Source: Crocodylus rhombifer (lineage: Eukaryota > Chordata > Crocodylia > Crocodylidae). From it: DNA of 64,000 bases. The translations under genes were made by a program, and so were the position numbers. Positions within the stretch are counted from its first letter, which is position 1, and each line of letters opens with the position of its first letter. The stretch lies in NCBI GenBank assembly GCA_038503035.1, contig JAVSML010000040.1:62001-126000 (forward strand), written 5' to 3'. Below are positions 23,353 to 36,120 of this stretch, piece by piece. Under the pieces are notes generated by a model. That model saw only the letters and a program-made list of their open reading frames with translations, had not been told where the DNA came from and searched no databases.

Positions 23353-23450
23353 TAGACAAATAGGGCTGGAAGGGTCCTCCATTGGTCACTGAGTCCAACT
23401 CTCTATCCAAACTATCTTATACAAATCCATAAGCTAACCTATTAGTAAAA
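23353..23450 (-). mobile_element. Old CR1-type 3' end
   Basis: agggctggaagggtcctccattgg...gagtccaactctctatcc is the reverse of a CR1 3' UTR end. It is more diverged than the nearby subfamily A and B copies, so an older insertion. Confidence 0.65.
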
Positions 23451-26400
23451 CTACTATCTACCCTGACACAGCACAAGACATAACACTCTAATCTGCCACA
23501 GGTAAAGCAGGGGGACCAGGGCATCCAATATCTTGCCTTTGTAAAAGGAGATCCTAGGTAGAGGGCATACCCTCATTACAGAGGAAGGTTCATCAGCTCT
23601 ACTTAAAAGAAAGACACTGTAAACTATACCTAGTCCTGGACAAGGAATGTAGATCTAAATCTGAAATTTAAATACTCACTTTGAATATAGCCACATATAG
23701 GATATTGATTTGACATAAGGGCCAACCATGAAGTTCAATTACAGATGCAGGTCTGTGGTTCAGAAAAGTTTTAGGCTTTTACTTGAGGGGCTTGGGTCAG
23801 GCCCATCTCTGTAACTATTTATAATAACAGTACCTGGCTGCCTTGCAGTGGTCTAGTCAGATATCTAGTTAAACAAATATGCTTTCCCTACTTTGCTACA
23901 TGGAACTATACAGTATGATATCCAAGACTGTTATCACCCATAGGCAGCAATTCCACCAGGTGATCTCCTGTGAAAAGAAAACTTGCAGGTGCTAGGGTAA
24001 GCTTTTCTCAGCTGGAAGCTGATCCTACCTTTTATTGCCAAATGCTGTGTCAGCCAACCTGCTTAGACTTATCCAATTACACACAAATTGCTTATACATA
24101 TAGCATGTGACACTTTTAGTATGGTTTTCTGTGATTGTGGTGTGTTTAATGCTCCATGATACAGTGAGACAAATGATACAAAAGACTCTTATGGAAATCT
24201 GAGTTTTGCAGGCAGCATTTAACTTGAAAGCATTGCCATTTTTTATAGGCTTTGAAGAGCAGAACAAGTGTATTTGGCTTTATCTGTTTTCCTTTATACA
24301 CCTGTGTAATTCTTCATTTTAATAAGTGGGCTGACATCTTTTACAGAGGACTCAGAATCCAAACCAAGTTGTAGTCCCAAACTTTGCAGATGGGATCACT
24401 GAACTAACGACCAAACTAAGATGGCCATTAGTTTTGTAACAGGGGGAAATGGGGAAGAGACCTGAACAGTCCCGAAGCTTGAGATGTGTAACATTTGAGT
24501 CTGAATTTCAACTTGTCAACTTCCATTTCTAATTAGCTCCTGTGGGAATTGTAGTCTTCCTCCAGTACATAGGTATGACTCCTTCCTGCTGCCCATGGCA
24601 ATAATGGAGGACACTTATTTGACGCCGTCTTCAGTGTGTGTGCGCATGGATCTTATTTGAACAGTAAGATAATGACCCGTGTTTGAGTCTGTTTAAACTG
24701 TGTGAAATGTGAAGGCACTCAGGGTATAAGTAAAAAGGGAAAATAGAAGCTATTATACTACTTTCTGGGAACATAAATTGCCCTAAAATGGATTTAATAT
24801 TAGATTCAGACTTGCAGTCAGACGAAATAGTACCTTAGATTGGAGCAATGCATTTACCCCTCCAGACTGTAAGGTTGTTATCTTAAAATGTTGAAACATA
24901 AATCATCTAGAGCATGATTCTAGGAATAAGGGCAGAGAACAAACTTGTCAAAAAATGTGTTTCATTGTCAGATGTATTCTACTACTATGATTAATGCAAA
25001 TTGAAAATACGGTATGACGTGTCATATGTGTGTTACAGATCCATTAAGAATAGACCTTTTATGATTTATTTGTATCAATGTTGTAATTCAGGCTAAAATA
25101 TTCTTAATGTTAAAATGAGATGCAGTCCAATAAAAACAAGGCAGTTATGATATAAGTATACCACTGTGGGTGAACTTCACTATGCAAAAACTTCAGGGAA
25201 GGTAGCTTTCTGTAATTACGTTTTCAGGAACATGCGCATAAGCACTGGTTTTTTTTTTTGTTTTTTGTTTTAATATACACTTATTTGTGCAGCCCAAAAT
25301 TTAGATGTAAAAAACTGCTGCAAGGATTTTAAAGGTGCACTTGAGGCCCCTTGAAAACATGTTCTGGTAGGTAGGCATATAAAGTTGCTTGTTATACAAT
25401 AGGTACTCCCTATGCAAAAGAGCAAACCAATACTTTAATTCAGAGCCTTTTTTAAGCTAACCACCAAATGTCTGAAGGCTACCTGGGGAGCAACACACAC
25501 TACTAAATTTATTCTTACAAACACAGTGAAGGTTAGTGGAAGTGCTGGTATTTGTTTTCTGTATTTCTAGTACTACCATATTACCCACACTCATTTTAGG
25601 GCTGTGTTTTTAAAAGTTCTGCTTGGCTGAGATCTGGCAACATGTGTGCAGTAATAGGGGTTTTTTGTGCAATGTTCTGGTTTTCTTAATTACTGTAGTG
25701 TTCTTGCATCAGAAGAACAGAGCATTCTGTTGTGAATGATAGTTTTAAATTCAAATCTAGTACAGGGATATACAAGAATTCCCACAAAAAGGGAAGCCAG
25801 GAAAGGTGACCATTAAATTAGCTGATAGCTCCACAAGGAGCACAGACTTTAATAGAACAAATTTTAAAAGGTTTGTGCTTAAACTGAAGTGTAAAAACCA
25901 TTACTAAGCACTCTTGCTAAGCGGCTGAATTTATGAGGGAGCATAACTTTCCAAAGCCATTACTCTGTAAGACTCCAAACATGACAGAAGTTTCAAATCG
26001 AACAAAAGAGGTGCTAAACCAGTAAATCCCCCTACCCAGCATATCCTGAGTCTCCCATCAACATGGCTTTAGTATGGTATCTCTCAGGCTTGTAGTGTAT
26101 GATTATTATCCTCTGGGATAAATTGATACTGACTGCTGTAACATCTTAAAGGTAGCCATGCAGCACATACAAATTGGGAGACTAAATCGTAGCATGTATC
26201 CAAAACTTCGCTGAATATATTTTTGAATGTGAAATATCTCCAAGAGTTAGCTGGTTTACTCCTGTAGAGCTAGTTAGGAAAAGAGGAGACTTCAGAACAT
26301 GTGTTCTGTGAGATTAGGGGCTGCTCTTGCAGTCTGAGGAATTTAAAGAAGCAATGTCTAATGAGTACAACTGTAGCTAAAATATTTGTCTTAAAGAGCT

Positions 26401-26609
26401 AGAAGTCAATCCAAGAATAAACTAAACATGTCTGAGTCACCCTCTGAGATGAGACACCTAATTTATCTGAAGAAGTTTATCTTATTGGACAGGAGAAACA
26501 TAATTGCTTTGAAGAGATCAACTCTCTTCTTTTCAGAGGAATTAATTATTTGAACAATTTACTAAAAATGCATTTGGTTCTCAATTACTTAAAATCTTTA
26601 AATAGTGAT
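23451..26609. other. AT-rich non-coding DNA, no gene recognised
   Basis: No repeat family, splice-bounded coding segment or RNA gene was recognised. A T-rich run (tttttttttttgttttttgtttt) is at 25250-25272. Confidence 0.5.
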
Positions 26610-26745
26610 AGGCTTTCTTTGTATATTGAATGGAAATTGAGTTTGAGATAGGAATTGCTGGTGAAGTTCTCAGGGATGCATTATGTAGGGGGTCAGATTA
26701 GATAATGATGATGGAACCTATGGCCTTGCTATGGCAAGATTATTA
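26610..26745 (+). mobile_element. Old CR1-type 3' end
   Basis: gggggtcagattagataatgatgatggaacctatggcctt is a diverged version of the CR1 3' UTR block 'gggggttggactagatgacc...aggtcccttcca'. Upstream similarity (gtgaagttctcagggatgcattatg) is faint, so the start is approximate. Confidence 0.5.
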
Positions 26746-29700
26746 GGAAGACTACATATTCATTAAGGAGCAGTAAAAATAAGCATGCAAAACTTGTAGA
26801 CTGGGCCTCAAAATCTTATTTTTAGTTGAGCTCAATTTAGTACCCCTGGAATCAGAATGGTCAGTGTTAGTTGGTGGACATATGCACTGTGCATGTACTA
26901 CTAGAAGAAGTCCATTTGCAAGCTGGTAAATGCCTGGGCATCCAGGCACCTTGCGTGTGCATACAATTACAGTGTCAATCAAAATGCTGTCATTACCTTC
27001 CAGCTGCTGAAAGTTTGTACCAACATGCATTTGTTAGTTCTTAGGTAACTGCCTGTTAAGAATCAGAACAAAATGTGCTTGACACCAGCCTAATGGAGCA
27101 TGCAAAACCTGAAATTCAGATTTTCTACCATTTTGTGTGTGTTTTGGGAACTGGTTTAATTTTTTAAATTCTCTTTAGGTTCCAAGTATTTCAAATGTAA
27201 AAGAACTTGGTCTACATATAAAGAAAAGAAATCCAGCATGTATTCCTTGACTTTTATTTTCTTTTGCAGTTAGTTACACTTAACTTGGTGCAGTCTTGGA
27301 AACCCTGATTAAAGTATGGCCATCCCTAACTATGAGTCTCTGCCCCTTTCTGCCTTACAGACACTAATTTTAGGCTCTTCTCTTCTGGTGTTGAAACTTT
27401 TGGGCTTGGAAAACATCAATACTTTCTTTGCAGCCATGAGGACTAAATATTTAATTTAAAAAAATCAACTGAATTCCACAAAGTGCCTGCTTTTGGAATC
27501 ATAGGAAAACCCAAAAATATCACAAAATTGAGTTTACAAAATGTTATTTTAATAACATATGTTATTAATATTAACATTTTTAGTAATGTTTTGAGGTTAC
27601 TTGTGCAATTAAAGGCTTCAGGGATCTTATCCTACTGTTTAAAGCTGCAGCAGTAGGTTTGGCTCAGGAAGTTCAGAGATGGCCCTTTTGTGAATGTGAT
27701 CAGTGGAAACTCTTAGGTGCTTGGTGCACTTGAACATTATGCCACTCTTTTTAGGTATCCTTCAAGAGCTGAAGTCATGACTTAGATCTGTTAAGTGCTA
27801 TGGACCTAGCACTTGTGGACACAGGGAAAAAAAGTCATAAAGAATGTGGATTTTAATGTCAGAGTACACATTATATTGATCAGTTTATGTAAGACATCAA
27901 AATAAGAAAAAAAAAGTTGGCCTTTTGTGAATGAAAAATTGTGGGTAAGAATATCTCTAATGCTCTTGTACAACTCATCCAGTGCAAAATTCCCAGCAAA
28001 GAATGCTACCAAAAAAGGCTCTTTGGCAAAGGAAGTGTGAACAGCAGAGTTACAATCTCCTTAAAGACCCTAATCAGCATTGGTATAAGGATTGGAGACA
28101 AAAATTTAGGCCTGTTCCACCTGATACGGATGCTATGCTGGCATAAAATGGGAGAGCTACACACCTCTCCCTGAGGTTCTCCGGAGTGGGGAAGCAAGGC
28201 AGAATTGTGCCTCTTGTGTGTGTCTACTTGGAATCAAACAGTTAAAATAAATGCTTGGGATATGCCTTGCAAGTCTTGCACATATTACCTCTTAAAACAT
28301 AGAGACCTTACTGTTCGCCGCAAGGCCACTAGGGAACTAGGTCTGATTTCCATTTGGACTGGAACAAGTGAGCTGCCCTGCTCTGATACTTAAATCAGGA
28401 AGCAGAACAGTTTGCTTTTTCATCTGACCCCAGCTTTTTATTTATTTATTTTTTCTTCCCTTCAGCCCATCCCACATTCATGCAAAGTGTAGCAAGGTGT
28501 TAACTGATCTGGTTCACCCTGACCATCAGACCAAGTGACCTTTAGGTCACATTTGGAGTCCAGAAATTTGGGAACATTTCTAATTCATCTGGGGGAGTTC
28601 CAAAAGTATCCATTGCCAAGTGGAAAATGAAGCTGTTGTCAGTCTAGGGTCAGCACAGGCTAAGGGCTGGGGAGTGCCTTCTCGGGCTTATTCACTTTAG
28701 TCTGTGGTCTATTTGTGTTCGTTTTTTATTGCTGGGTGTTTCCAAAGGGAGTGAAAAGCTTTGTGTAGTGTCTCTTGGCTTTGAATCCTGAATCTACAAA
28801 GGAAACTTTTTATATCTGACTGCTTGGCTTGAACGTATTCCTTAGAAGCAGAAGAAAGTTGCTGGAGAAGAAAATTTGTGTAGGTGAAATCATGTTCAGA
28901 GCTGTTGCACCAGAGTTCGGTGACAAATGTTCAGCCAGGGTTGTGCTAAGATTGGAAGAGCTACCTTTTTAATTGAAGGGGTTTATTTAAAGCTCCTGTG
29001 GTCTGTCTCCTCTTCTCAAACATCACTGTGGTAGACTTTATTGGGTGCAAGTTGTATCGCACTTTCCAGTTGCTAGTAGAGCTATGCAGATAATTGCCAT
29101 TTTTGTTTTGCTGGCTTAATTTGGGGGTGGGGAATTAATTCCAGATGGGACATTGTGTTTAAAATGCACATGAAATCAAAATAAATGTAGGCTCAAGACA
29201 TTTTGAAACTGAAAATAAACATTTTTGTCTTGAAAATTCTGAAAAGAAATGTCCCAATCTTTGTTTAGGCAATTTTGCCTGTGTTTACAAATAGATTTGG
29301 TGAATAAAATAAGTAACAGGAACAGTCACCCTGGTTTGCTAGTGTGTATTGTAAAAGTCACACAGTTTTACAAAGCAATTTTCCCTCTGCCTACATTTGG
29401 TATTTGCACCAAATCTATCCTTACACCTACAACAATATTTTCCCCTGTTTGGAAATCAATCTATTGCCATTTTTTGGAAGTTGGTATGAGTCAAATCTTG
29501 CCATTTCCTACATAACCCTATAGCTAGATCCACAATACTGCAGGGGCAGCCAATAGCTGCTAACCCAAAGCACATGAGTCATTTTTTCACTTATTTTTAT
29601 TATCTCCTGCATTTACTTTTAGGTGCATGATGTAATGACAGGAGTGTGGAGGAGGGCAGGTTAAGGAAGGTCAGTTTATATTGTGTTGCCTCTGGATCTT

Positions 29701-30583
29701 GTGTATTTGCTCTTCCTGAATCTGTTTATACTTTGTGTAGTTTGTCAGTGATTCATTCCTTCTAAATTGTGGTCTTACTTAGCTGTCCTCAGACATTAGG
29801 GCAGTCCTCAGAACAACCACAATGTAGATGGGGAAGACATCTCCCCAAACTTTTGGTATTTCCCCTTGAAGCCAACTAAAGGTGATGAATAATGTGTCTA
29901 TAACTTCTTTTCTCTTAAGTGGTGGATTGGTAGTTTTCAAAGCCTATAAGAAGTTCTTGGGCTCCTGAAGCAGGATTTGAAGCCGGATCTGAGGAAGGGC
30001 ATAAGTGCCCAACAGGTCTTGCATCTTGCATGTTACTGGCACCTTCATGACTATGACAACAATACTTGGAGGACCTAGGCCGTTACAGAGCTGCACCAAG
30101 GCTACAAGTCCAAAGGCAACTTCAAGCCACTTCTATGCACTCCTAGTACTGACCTGATCCAGCCTTATGATAAATTAATATGATGATGCAAGCGGTAGTA
30201 GTCTAGGGGTGTCCCCTCTTTACTTTTAACAAGCCAGGGGATCATTCTTTGTGTGGCTCAGACTGCCAGGCAGGCTTCGTGATAATAAAAGTAGCTGAAA
30301 AGCTGTTCCTCAGACTATAACATTGGATGCAGGTTAATGGCTTTTATTTTCTACTGTACTCTGTATAATCACTTATGCCTGTGCTAAGGGGTACAGGATG
30401 CAATGCATTCATTTATTACAGTGATTCCCAACATCTTTAAACTTTAGTCACCCCTCAAAACATCAGTTCTTAGCTTTTGCTCATTCTCTGACTATGGAAA
30501 AACAATAAGGACAACTTTTTTGTGTGTGCAAAGAACTGAGAAAACCCACAGTGGATCAGAATGGTTTTGACACTGTATGCCAT
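26746..30583. other. AT-rich non-coding DNA, no gene recognised
   Basis: Short open frames only. No repeat family was identified with confidence. Confidence 0.5.
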
Positions 30584-31192
30584 GTTTAGATGAAAGGAGA
30601 GTCATGTATGCATGCCACTTTAAAGTGGGTTAAATACTTTTGCACCGCTTTAATGGTGTTGGTGTTCACATGTGTCAGCAGCGTATTGTGCAGTAGTTCC
30701 AGGTTCTGTAGCAAATTCAGTGGTGTAATGTGCCTTAAATGACTTAGGATGCAGCAAACTAAAATTCCTCTGAGGAGTGAAGCACCGGGCTTCATGCAGC
30801 TTAGAGGCTTTGCAGTCAGGAAGCAGCCCAGGAAGGCAGACTCCACCCAAGAAAAGTGGTAAGCCTGATCTTTTTTTCCCTGGCACCTGCCTGCCTGCCT
30901 GAGCTGTGCTGGGGCCCAGTGCTTCCCTCTGCGGCTGCAGTGCCTCCAGACCACCCAAGCCAGGTGCCTGCAGGTAGGTGCCACCTATGGGGGGGGGGGG
31001 CATCGCTGCCATTGGGGGAAGTACCAGCCCCTCCTGCAGCCCAGGGACTGCTCTGCAGCTTGCCCTCCCCTCCCTGCTGCTGGAGTTAGGTAAGTTCAGG
31101 TGTGTGCACGACATGGGTTGAAAGGGCCCTAGATTGAAGCAGCATTTTTAAAAACCCACCACTTCAATTTAGGGCCCCTGTTTCATCTACAC
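30584..31192. mobile_element. Short-TIR MITE-like element with GC-rich core
   Basis: gtttagatgaaa (30584-30595) and tttcatctacac (31181-31192) form an 11-of-12 inverted pair. AT-rich subterminal zones with 'ccactttaaagtgggttaaa' and 'aacccaccacttcaattt' enclose a GC-rich core (about 30890-31090, including G10 at 30990). No clear TSD or transposase was found. Confidence 0.5.
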
Positions 31193-33419
31193 ACGCCCAT
31201 GGATTTCTTTTTGAAACATCTTAGTTTACATTGTGAATCGTGTAGGTGTTTGCAGTTTGCACAGCTCACAGTGCTAATATTGAACAGCGCCCTGTGGCAT
31301 TCTTAAAAGGTTTTCCTGGCACTCTGATTGAGAAACATGGACTGAGTGCAGGTGTAACTGACCAGTCAAGTTGAGTCAAGTCAGTCCTGAGGCTTCTGCA
31401 ACTGTTGGGGTACCTTAGATATTGCGCATCATTGGTGATTCTTTGGGCAAAGTGACCTTGTGGCACCCACCTCCTCTCCATGGATGACTGTTGGCTCACA
31501 GGGAGCTCATTTACCCCTTGACAGGTTGTTTTTTAGTCCTGGTGGGTGTCCACACACCCTCCTTACCCAAGCAAATCCAGGTGGGGATGCCAGTTTAGTT
31601 GCCGACAACCCAACCATGGAACAGGATGTACTGGTTTACATGGTAAAAGATGGCAGACCAAAAGAGGTTTGGGTTGACAGGGAATTGTAATCATTCTCAT
31701 TTAGGTCTGGCCAGTAAAAATCCTACTTTGTATTGATAAGTAACCAATTTTGGTCTATCTTTGGTTTTATTATTGATGTTCAAGTTTATAAACAATTTTC
31801 ATGTTAAGACAAACACAGAGCTGTGCTTACTACCACATACATCCAAAATGCAGTACGTGGTACTGAGTGGCTTTTAGATCCTACAGTCAGTGTATCCTAC
31901 TTTTCCCATTTACTAACTTTTTTATTGAGATTGTTATTATATATTTGGATGAACCAAACAAAAAGTTGAAAGTACTTGCAAGTCTGTTCTTGCAGGCAAA
32001 CAGATGAATAAATAAGTGTAAGGAGACAAATAAATACAGAACCAAATTTTATTTAAGCAGTCACAACATTTGTAGGGAAAATGTTAATAATATTTTCCTC
32101 CAAAAAAACCAACTAATTTTTTGGAGGAAAAAAATCCTTTTTTAGCATGAAAAATGTTGACCAGCTGTAAAACAGACCAGCTTCACACACAATGTTGGAT
32201 AACAAATAATCAGTTTGTTACCTGTAGGTTGCAGTTTATTTAGATAGGGTCTGATACTATACTCCATCGTTTTCACATTATTAGGGACTTGAATGATGTT
32301 AGGAATGAAACCATACAATATCGAGACAATATGAGACAATATTATTTATAAACTGGGCCAAATTATTTATTAGAAATTATATTAAGTCAGTGAATGTTCC
32401 TTCACTAAAGAAGAATCACTCCATAACTTCAGTAGTAAAATGACAACAGAGCTAACTACTGTAGTGAAGCCTAAAAGCCCATTTATCAGAAGATTTACTT
32501 TAAATTTGCCAAAATCCACATTTTTTCTCAGATTGCCTTGGAATCTAGTGCACTTCATTATGGTGCCAAGTACAATTACTGACCCAAACTTAAAGAAATC
32601 CCAAATTCCACAGGATCATTTAAGGAAAAGTTTCCTGATATACCGGTCCATCCAAGCTTTTCTTAATGTTGGCAGATTATACTGATATGTTTTGTGCACA
32701 CCTAGGTATCCAACCGTGGTTCTGACTATGTACAAATAGTCTCGGTTGCTCTATTTTTACTTTAGAAGGTGCATGATATCCATTAACTCTCTGAAGAAGT
32801 GGAAGGCTTTCTAGCCCATAGTTTCACTTAAGCTGGGTGATGCCACTGAATCTGAACCACTCTTCCATTCTACCAGTGCCAGTTTGAATATAGGCCTTGG
32901 GAGAAAGCTGCAGGAAAAAAATAGAGACATTTTGCTACAATCTGAGTATAGTGTGACAGTATAATATTACACCTGGAAATACTTCCTGGAAGGGTAGTTG
33001 GGGAATGGAGGACTGGGGTCAGGGTATAGGGGAAGATGGTTTGAGACTATAGTAAATGGAAGGGGGTTATAGTGAAAGGATAAATAGGAATTGTGGTTGG
33101 CACTCTGTGGGAAGTGACTGATAGGAGAGAGAGAGAAGATTTTGCAGACACAGGGCTCCAGGCTACTTGCACATTTTCCCCACCCAACTGAGCTAGGGCC
33201 TGGGATCCCCTTCTGCTCTAGGAGTGTGAATCTCTCTTTCTGTTAGCGCATGTGCTAGGAGACTTTTGTTGTGATTTTTTTGTTGGGAGCTAGGGGACTC
33301 AATCTGTCTTTAGAAGATGACGTCTGTGTAAGGATGTGAGAACAGGTGTGCTGGAAGCATGTACCCACACACTGTGCTTAGACTCTGGTAACAGGGAGAG
33401 AGTTTAAGATGTTTGTCTT
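31193..33419. other. Non-coding DNA, no gene recognised
   Basis: A 76-codon open frame at 31460-31690 has no known motif. Nothing else was recognised. Confidence 0.5.
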
Positions 33420-33535
33420 TATCATCACTTAGACACTTGTCTGGGGTGGTTTAGTCCATGATGATCCTGCCATGATCAGGGGGCTGAATTAGATGACCTG
33501 ATGAGTTTCCTTCCAGCCCTACTTTCCTATGGTCT
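33420..33535 (+). mobile_element. Old CR1-type 3' end
   Basis: cctgccatgatcagggggctgaattagatgacctgatgagtttccttccagccctactttcctatgg matches the CR1 3' UTR layout with substitutions throughout. The ORF2 C-terminus is not legible. Confidence 0.65.
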
Positions 33536-33890
33536 GCATGAATAAGCCAGTTCCCACCTTTCAGAGCTATTTCAGGCTCTGTGGGTATTTCCATGGGTAT
33601 TCTGATTCACCAGAGAATATTGCAATGGGTTGAATGAGTTCCTTTACACATCTCTTGGAGAACCTCTTTCTGCTCAAATGTCAACATTTCCAAGTTCTAT
33701 GCAATCCAGTGTGTTATGAGTGTATTTTGATGTCTTGTATACTAACAGGAGTACTAACAGGTTTGTAATCCAAATGTGAGGTCACTGGAGCAAGGGGTTT
33801 CTCTCCCACACTTGCTTTTCTTTAGACCGACAGCGGTGGGTAGCCATGATACTTTGAAATGAGCCAGAAGTCAGGGCAGGTGGCACTTTA

Positions 33891-33954
33891 GGCTAGGTAC
33901 AGATGTTCAAAAGGCCTGAGGTTATGTGGTTTTCTGTGAGTGGTATAGTTTAGA
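33891..33954 (+). mobile_element. Left end of a TTA-flanked MITE, truncated
   Basis: tttaggctaggtacagatgttcaaaaggcctgagg matches the left terminus of the element at 19181 (flank TTA, then GGCTAGG.ACAGA). The remainder is replaced by CR1 sequence from about 33955. Confidence 0.6.
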
Positions 33955-35306
33955 TTGGTATTGAACAGAACACACATTTGCCCTTTGGGGGCAGGGACAC
34001 ACTAATCTGGGAAGAGATGGCCTCCACCTCTCTCCCCTGGGGAGGAGGCTTTTCTCAGCCAGACTGGCTGACCTGCTCCAATGGGATTTAAACTAGGCCC
34101 ACTGGGGGGATGAGGGGGACTACTGCCACTGCTGGCCTGCTGAGCAACCCTTGCAAAGTAAGCAGGCCAAAGCACTTAAGGGATCCCACCCCTGTCCCAG
34201 CCCTGGTACAATCTGTGGGCAAGGCAAGAGCCCCCAAGGGGACGCTTGCCTGCCTGTACACAAATGCCAGGAGCTTGGGAAATAAGCAGGAGGTAATTGT
34301 CCTCCTGCTTAACACAAATAATTATGACATCATAGGGATAACGGAGACCTGGTGGGACTCCACCCATGACTGGACCACAGGTATAGATGGCTATACCCTG
34401 TTCAGGAGAGATTGAGCAGAAAAAAGGGTGGGGCTGTAGCTCTATGTTAAGGAAAGCTACAGGTTCCTGCAAGCTGATGTTGATGACCAGGGTGGATGAC
34501 TGGAGACCCTCTGGGTTACAATCCATGGGGAACATGGCACAGGGGACACAACAGTGGGAGTCTACTACAGACCTCCCACCCAAAGTCCTGAGCTTGACCA
34601 GGAGTTCGCCCAGGAACTGGCTGAGGCCGCATGCTCCAGGACCATGGTAGTCATGGGTGACTTCAATTACCCGGACGTCTTGTGGGAGGATCACTCAGCA
34701 AAATCTGAGCAGTCACAAAGCTTTCTATTGTGCATGGATGACCTCTACCTGACTCAAGAAGTCTATAGGCCAACGAGAGGTAAAGCGCTGCTTGACCTGG
34801 TACTGGCTACTGGGGATGACCTAACTGGCAACCTAGTGATCGATGGGAAGCTGGGTGACAGTGACCATGAGCTGATCACCTTCAACATCCACCGTAAAGC
34901 TGGCAAGTCAGTCAGCAGCCCTGAAGTCCCTGACTTCAGGAAAGCCGACTTTGACAAGCTCTGGAGGCTTGTCAGTGAGGCCCTACGGGGACCACGACCC
35001 CAGGGGGAGGGGAGTACAGGAAGAGTGGTTGCTTCTCAAGGGAGAAATCCTCAATGCACAAGCTAATTCGATTCCATCTTGGAGGAAAGGCAGCAAGAGG
35101 GCACAGCAGCCCCCCTGGCTCTCTAGGGACCTAGCAGACCTCCTGAGGTGAAAAAGAAAGGCCTGCAAAGGATGGAGGACTGGATTCACCTCCAAGGAGG
35201 AATATTCTGCACTGGTCCAGTCCTGCAGGGAGCAAACCAGGAAAGACAAGGCTGCAACTGAACTCCAACTAGCTTTGAGCATCAAGGACAATAAAAAGTC
35301 CTTGAT
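33955..35306 (+). mobile_element. CR1 LINE, ORF1/ORF2 junction through endonuclease (subfamily A)
   Basis: The segment starts in the CR1 region just upstream of ORF2 (gggacacactaatctggg...gggatttaaactaggcccactggggggatgagg). It covers nearly the whole apurinic-type endonuclease and the linker up to SIKDNKKSL. It is the only copy in the window that reaches the start of ORF2. It stops at 35306 in a perfect 9-bp inverted repeat (atcaaggac / gtccttgat) and is fused there to a minus-strand CR1 fragment. Several frame changes and stops make it inactive. Confidence 0.88.
34110..35240 (+). pseudogene. CR1 ORF2 endonuclease domain, broken
   Basis: The APE-type endonuclease that would nick target DNA is legible in pieces. 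The first piece (34110-34415) carries LYTNARSLGNK and IIGITETWW, holding the expected Asn and catalytic Glu, and ends in a stop after LFRRD. The next piece (34554-35066) carries the GVYYRPP block, GDFNYPDVLWEDHS (the D-x-N site, from about 34656), LLDLVLATGDD and GDSDHELI with the SDH catalytic motif. A frame change near 35010 follows, then NSIPSWRKGSKRAQQPPWLS, a stop after LLR, and CREQTRKDKAATELQLALS. It tracks the endonuclease part of the copy at 44687-45418 almost block for block. At least three disablements are visible. Confidence 0.85.
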
Positions 35307-35540
35307 GAAGCAGCCTTCCAGGAGCTTATATCCATTGGTCCTGGTCTTCCCCAGGGGTGCCATAGTGAACAGTTGCTCACCGAGCTCCTGATGCACTCCT
35401 CTGATATAGCAATAAGCTATCAAGTCCCCTCTCAGCCTTCTCTTCTTTAGGCTAAAGAGGCCCAGGTCCCTCAGCCTTTCCTTATATGGCTTGCCTTGTA
35501 AGTCCCTGATCATACGGGCAGCTCTTTGTGCTGCTGTGTT
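35307..35540 (-). mobile_element. Inverted CR1 fragment, ORF2 C-terminal region (older subfamily)
   Basis: Read on the minus strand this gives AQRAARMIRDLQGKPYKERL, then FSLKKRRLRGDLIA, YIRGVHQELGEQLF and RTNGYKLLEGCF. That is the block between the palm and C-terminus of CR1 ORF2. It differs from both subfamilies A and B (for example LFTMAPLGKTRTNG against LFTRAPQGMTRSNG). It lacks its own 3' UTR and tail, so it is not a simple 5'-inversion of the upstream copy. Confidence 0.82.
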
Positions 35541-35657
35541 AAGAAAATACTATAGTTATGCCTTGTGCATGTTATCAGTACAATTTCAGCACCTAGTAAA
35601 GGAAATAAGTATCAGACTTGGTGCTGTCACTTGCTTGAGATTAGGGAGCAGTTAAAG

Positions 35658-36112
35658 CAGGGCTGTCCAGCTTCTAAGCACCTGGGGGCTGTATGCAGTG
35701 GAAGCTGCACACTCTGGGGCTCCCCTTGTGCAAGCTACAGGCCTCTGGTCTGCTCTCCCTCACAATCTGAACTGCACATGTGGGCAGCCCCTTCATCCCC
35801 CCCTCCCCACCCAACACCACTGTACCAGGTGCATGGGGGGGCCATTTCACTGCTCAAGCAGGTGGTGCATCCCCACCCCCACCACATGTACAGGTGGCCC
35901 CACCTTGGCTCTGCCCAGTCATGGCCTATGTTGTTGCCCTCCATGGTGGGAGCAGAAAGTGAAAGTTCAGAGAGGGATGGGGAGCCTAGAGACCCTTGCT
36001 GCAGCAGCAACTTCCAGAGCAGTGGGGCAAGTGGCATCCAGCTAGAAGATTGGGGCACATGAGCTAATCCCTCATGGGCCTCATGCAACCTGTTGGTCAC
36101 CAGTTAGCCCTG
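35658..36112 (+). mobile_element. hAT-like element with perfect 8-bp TSD (CAGGGCTGTCCA family)
   Basis: Left terminus CAGGGCTGTCCAGCTTCTAA; the right terminus, read inverted, is CAGGGCTAACTGGTGACCAA. AGTTAAAG occurs exactly at 35650-35657 and 36113-36120. The left 20 bases match the inverted right end of 5038-5327, placing both in one family. The 455-bp interior is GC-rich without transposase, so a non-autonomous copy. Confidence 0.92.
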
Positions 36113-36120
36113 AGTTAAAG

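Noticed and set aside
31460..31690. 76-codon open frame
   Set aside because: No motif, no splice sites and no Kozak-like start. The length is unremarkable for chance.
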